Source: Syntrophobacterales bacterium (lineage in GTDB: Bacteria; Desulfobacterota; Syntrophobacteria; BM002). Taken from it: a stretch of DNA of 6,339 nucleotides. Location: positions 1 to 6,339 of the forward strand of contig JAUWKY010000147.1 in NCBI GenBank assembly GCA_030613915.1, written 5' to 3'. Shown here one piece after another: positions 5,848 to 6,339 of this stretch. The position numbers and the translations under genes are program-made. The notes beneath the pieces are model-generated. The model was not told where the DNA came from. It saw only the letters and a program-made list of their open reading frames with translations, and did not search any database. How positions within the stretch are numbered: position 1 is the first letter of the stretch; each line of letters opens with the position of its first letter.

Positions 5848-6321
5848 TCACAGTCCCGCGCTCGCACGGTATGCAACGTTCGCTACGATCTTATCAGAAC
5901 GGTTGGGAGGAGCAGCTAGATCGTCATCAAGACTGCCAGAATATGCATCGCCAGGAACCCAGAAATAATAGCCCGTGCCGCCCCCAGGGTGAGCAAACCA
6001 GAACCGCCATCTGTCATCGCCGTCGTTTACGATGTTCCAGGTGACGTTAGCAGGAATCTCTACTTCAGGATAGCCGACGCCCGCCAGGTTGCCACTCACA
6101 CCTGCAGTGTCGCCACCCTGAGGTGTATCAATGGCGGCGTAAGTAAGAAGGTTTCTTATCATGGCTTGCGCTTGACGATCGAAGGTTTTCTCGCGGTTAT
6201 TCTTAAGTTGCTGCAAAGAGATGGCGCTAATCACGCCAAGAATGGCAATTACCATCATAAGCTCAATGAGGGTGAAACCGCTTTGGTTAGAGACGGCTGA
6301 CTTAGGTCTATTGAATATCAT
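5848..6321 (-). CDS. Type IV prepilin (pilin-like protein)
   Basis: This encodes a precursor of a type IV pilus subunit or minor pilin. A 15-residue polar leader ends in SG, followed by the prepilin peptidase site G15|F16 and FTLIELMMVIAILGVISAIS, the hydrophobic helix that anchors the protein before assembly; Glu20 is the conserved Glu5 of the mature form. The mature protein is 142 residues with no cysteine, so it lacks the disulfide loop of many Neisseria/Pseudomonas pilins. The globular part is rich in Gly, Asp and aromatic residues (WRFWF at 105-109, YYFW at 118-121). The ATG at 6321 has GGAGG at 6335-6331, nine bases upstream. It is complete, ending in TGA. It precedes pilP on the same strand with 264 bases between. 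Whether it is the major pilin or a minor one cannot be decided here. Confidence 0.9.
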   Translation of the reverse strand: MIFNRPKSAVSNQSGFTLIELMMVIAILGVISAISLQQLKNNREKTFDRQAQAMIRNLLTYAAIDTPQGGDTAGVSGNLAGVGYPEVEIPANVTWNIVNDGDDRWRFWFAHPGGGTGYYFWVPGDAYSGSLDDDLAAPPNRSDKIVANVAYRASAGL

Positions 6322-6339
6322 GGGCTACATCCTCCCTTG

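Noticed and set aside
5848..6321. Short aromatic conductive pilin (Geobacter PilA type)
   Set aside because: The mature protein is 142 residues with a large globular domain, not the roughly 60-residue form; aromatic residues in that domain are not evidence of conductivity.

Overview
The window looks like chromosomal DNA of a Gram-negative anaerobe. PilP and a type IV prepilin imply an outer membrane and type IV pili, and an MltC-type lytic transglycosylase implies a periplasm. The NuoE/NuoF/HoxU trio has the domain layout of the soluble NAD(P)H modules of electron-bifurcating or NAD-linked hydrogenases and formate dehydrogenases. That mix fits an anaerobic Desulfobacterota (former Deltaproteobacteria) type of organism, for example a syntroph or sulfate reducer, but this is inference; no rRNA or other taxonomic marker is present. 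There are no transposases, tRNAs, CRISPR arrays or prophage genes.

Layout. Positions 1-1211 (+): a strong sigma70-like promoter and an MltC-like peptidoglycan lytic transglycosylase. Positions 1232-4429 (-): a three-gene operon transcribed in the order NuoE-like, NuoF-like (HydB type), HoxU-like. It converges on mltC with only 20 bp between the two stop codons, and an 8-bp perfect inverted repeat brackets both stops. Positions 4430-4767: mostly non-coding, but it holds an untracked 50-codon ORF (4519-4671, -) inside a longer open stretch and a weak candidate promoter for the operon. Positions 4768-5583 (-): a PilP-family pilus alignment protein of unusual form, with its own good promoter at 5632-5660. 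Positions 5584-5847 hold that promoter and TGCAT repeats and otherwise nothing I can support. Positions 5848-6321 (-): a complete type IV prepilin.

How the genes work together. The trio should carry electrons between NAD(P)(H), bound at the FMN site of the NuoF-like subunit, and a chain of Fe-S clusters in the NuoE- and HoxU-like subunits. No catalytic partner (hydrogenase H-cluster protein, formate dehydrogenase, heterodisulfide reductase) lies in the window, so the module is an orphan here and its true electron acceptor is unknown. The prepilin and PilP belong to the type IV pilus, but the usual pilM-N-O-Q neighbours are absent. The lytic transglycosylase remodels the cell wall; a link with pilus assembly is possible but not shown.

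The most notable points are: departures from canonical cysteine ligand spacing in three Fe-S sites of the redox trio; a PilP that has a transmembrane anchor and a pseudopilin-like N-terminal domain instead of a lipobox; four tryptophans spaced exactly 11 residues apart in the N-terminal helix of the MltC-like protein; and a possible overlooked small gene behind pilP.
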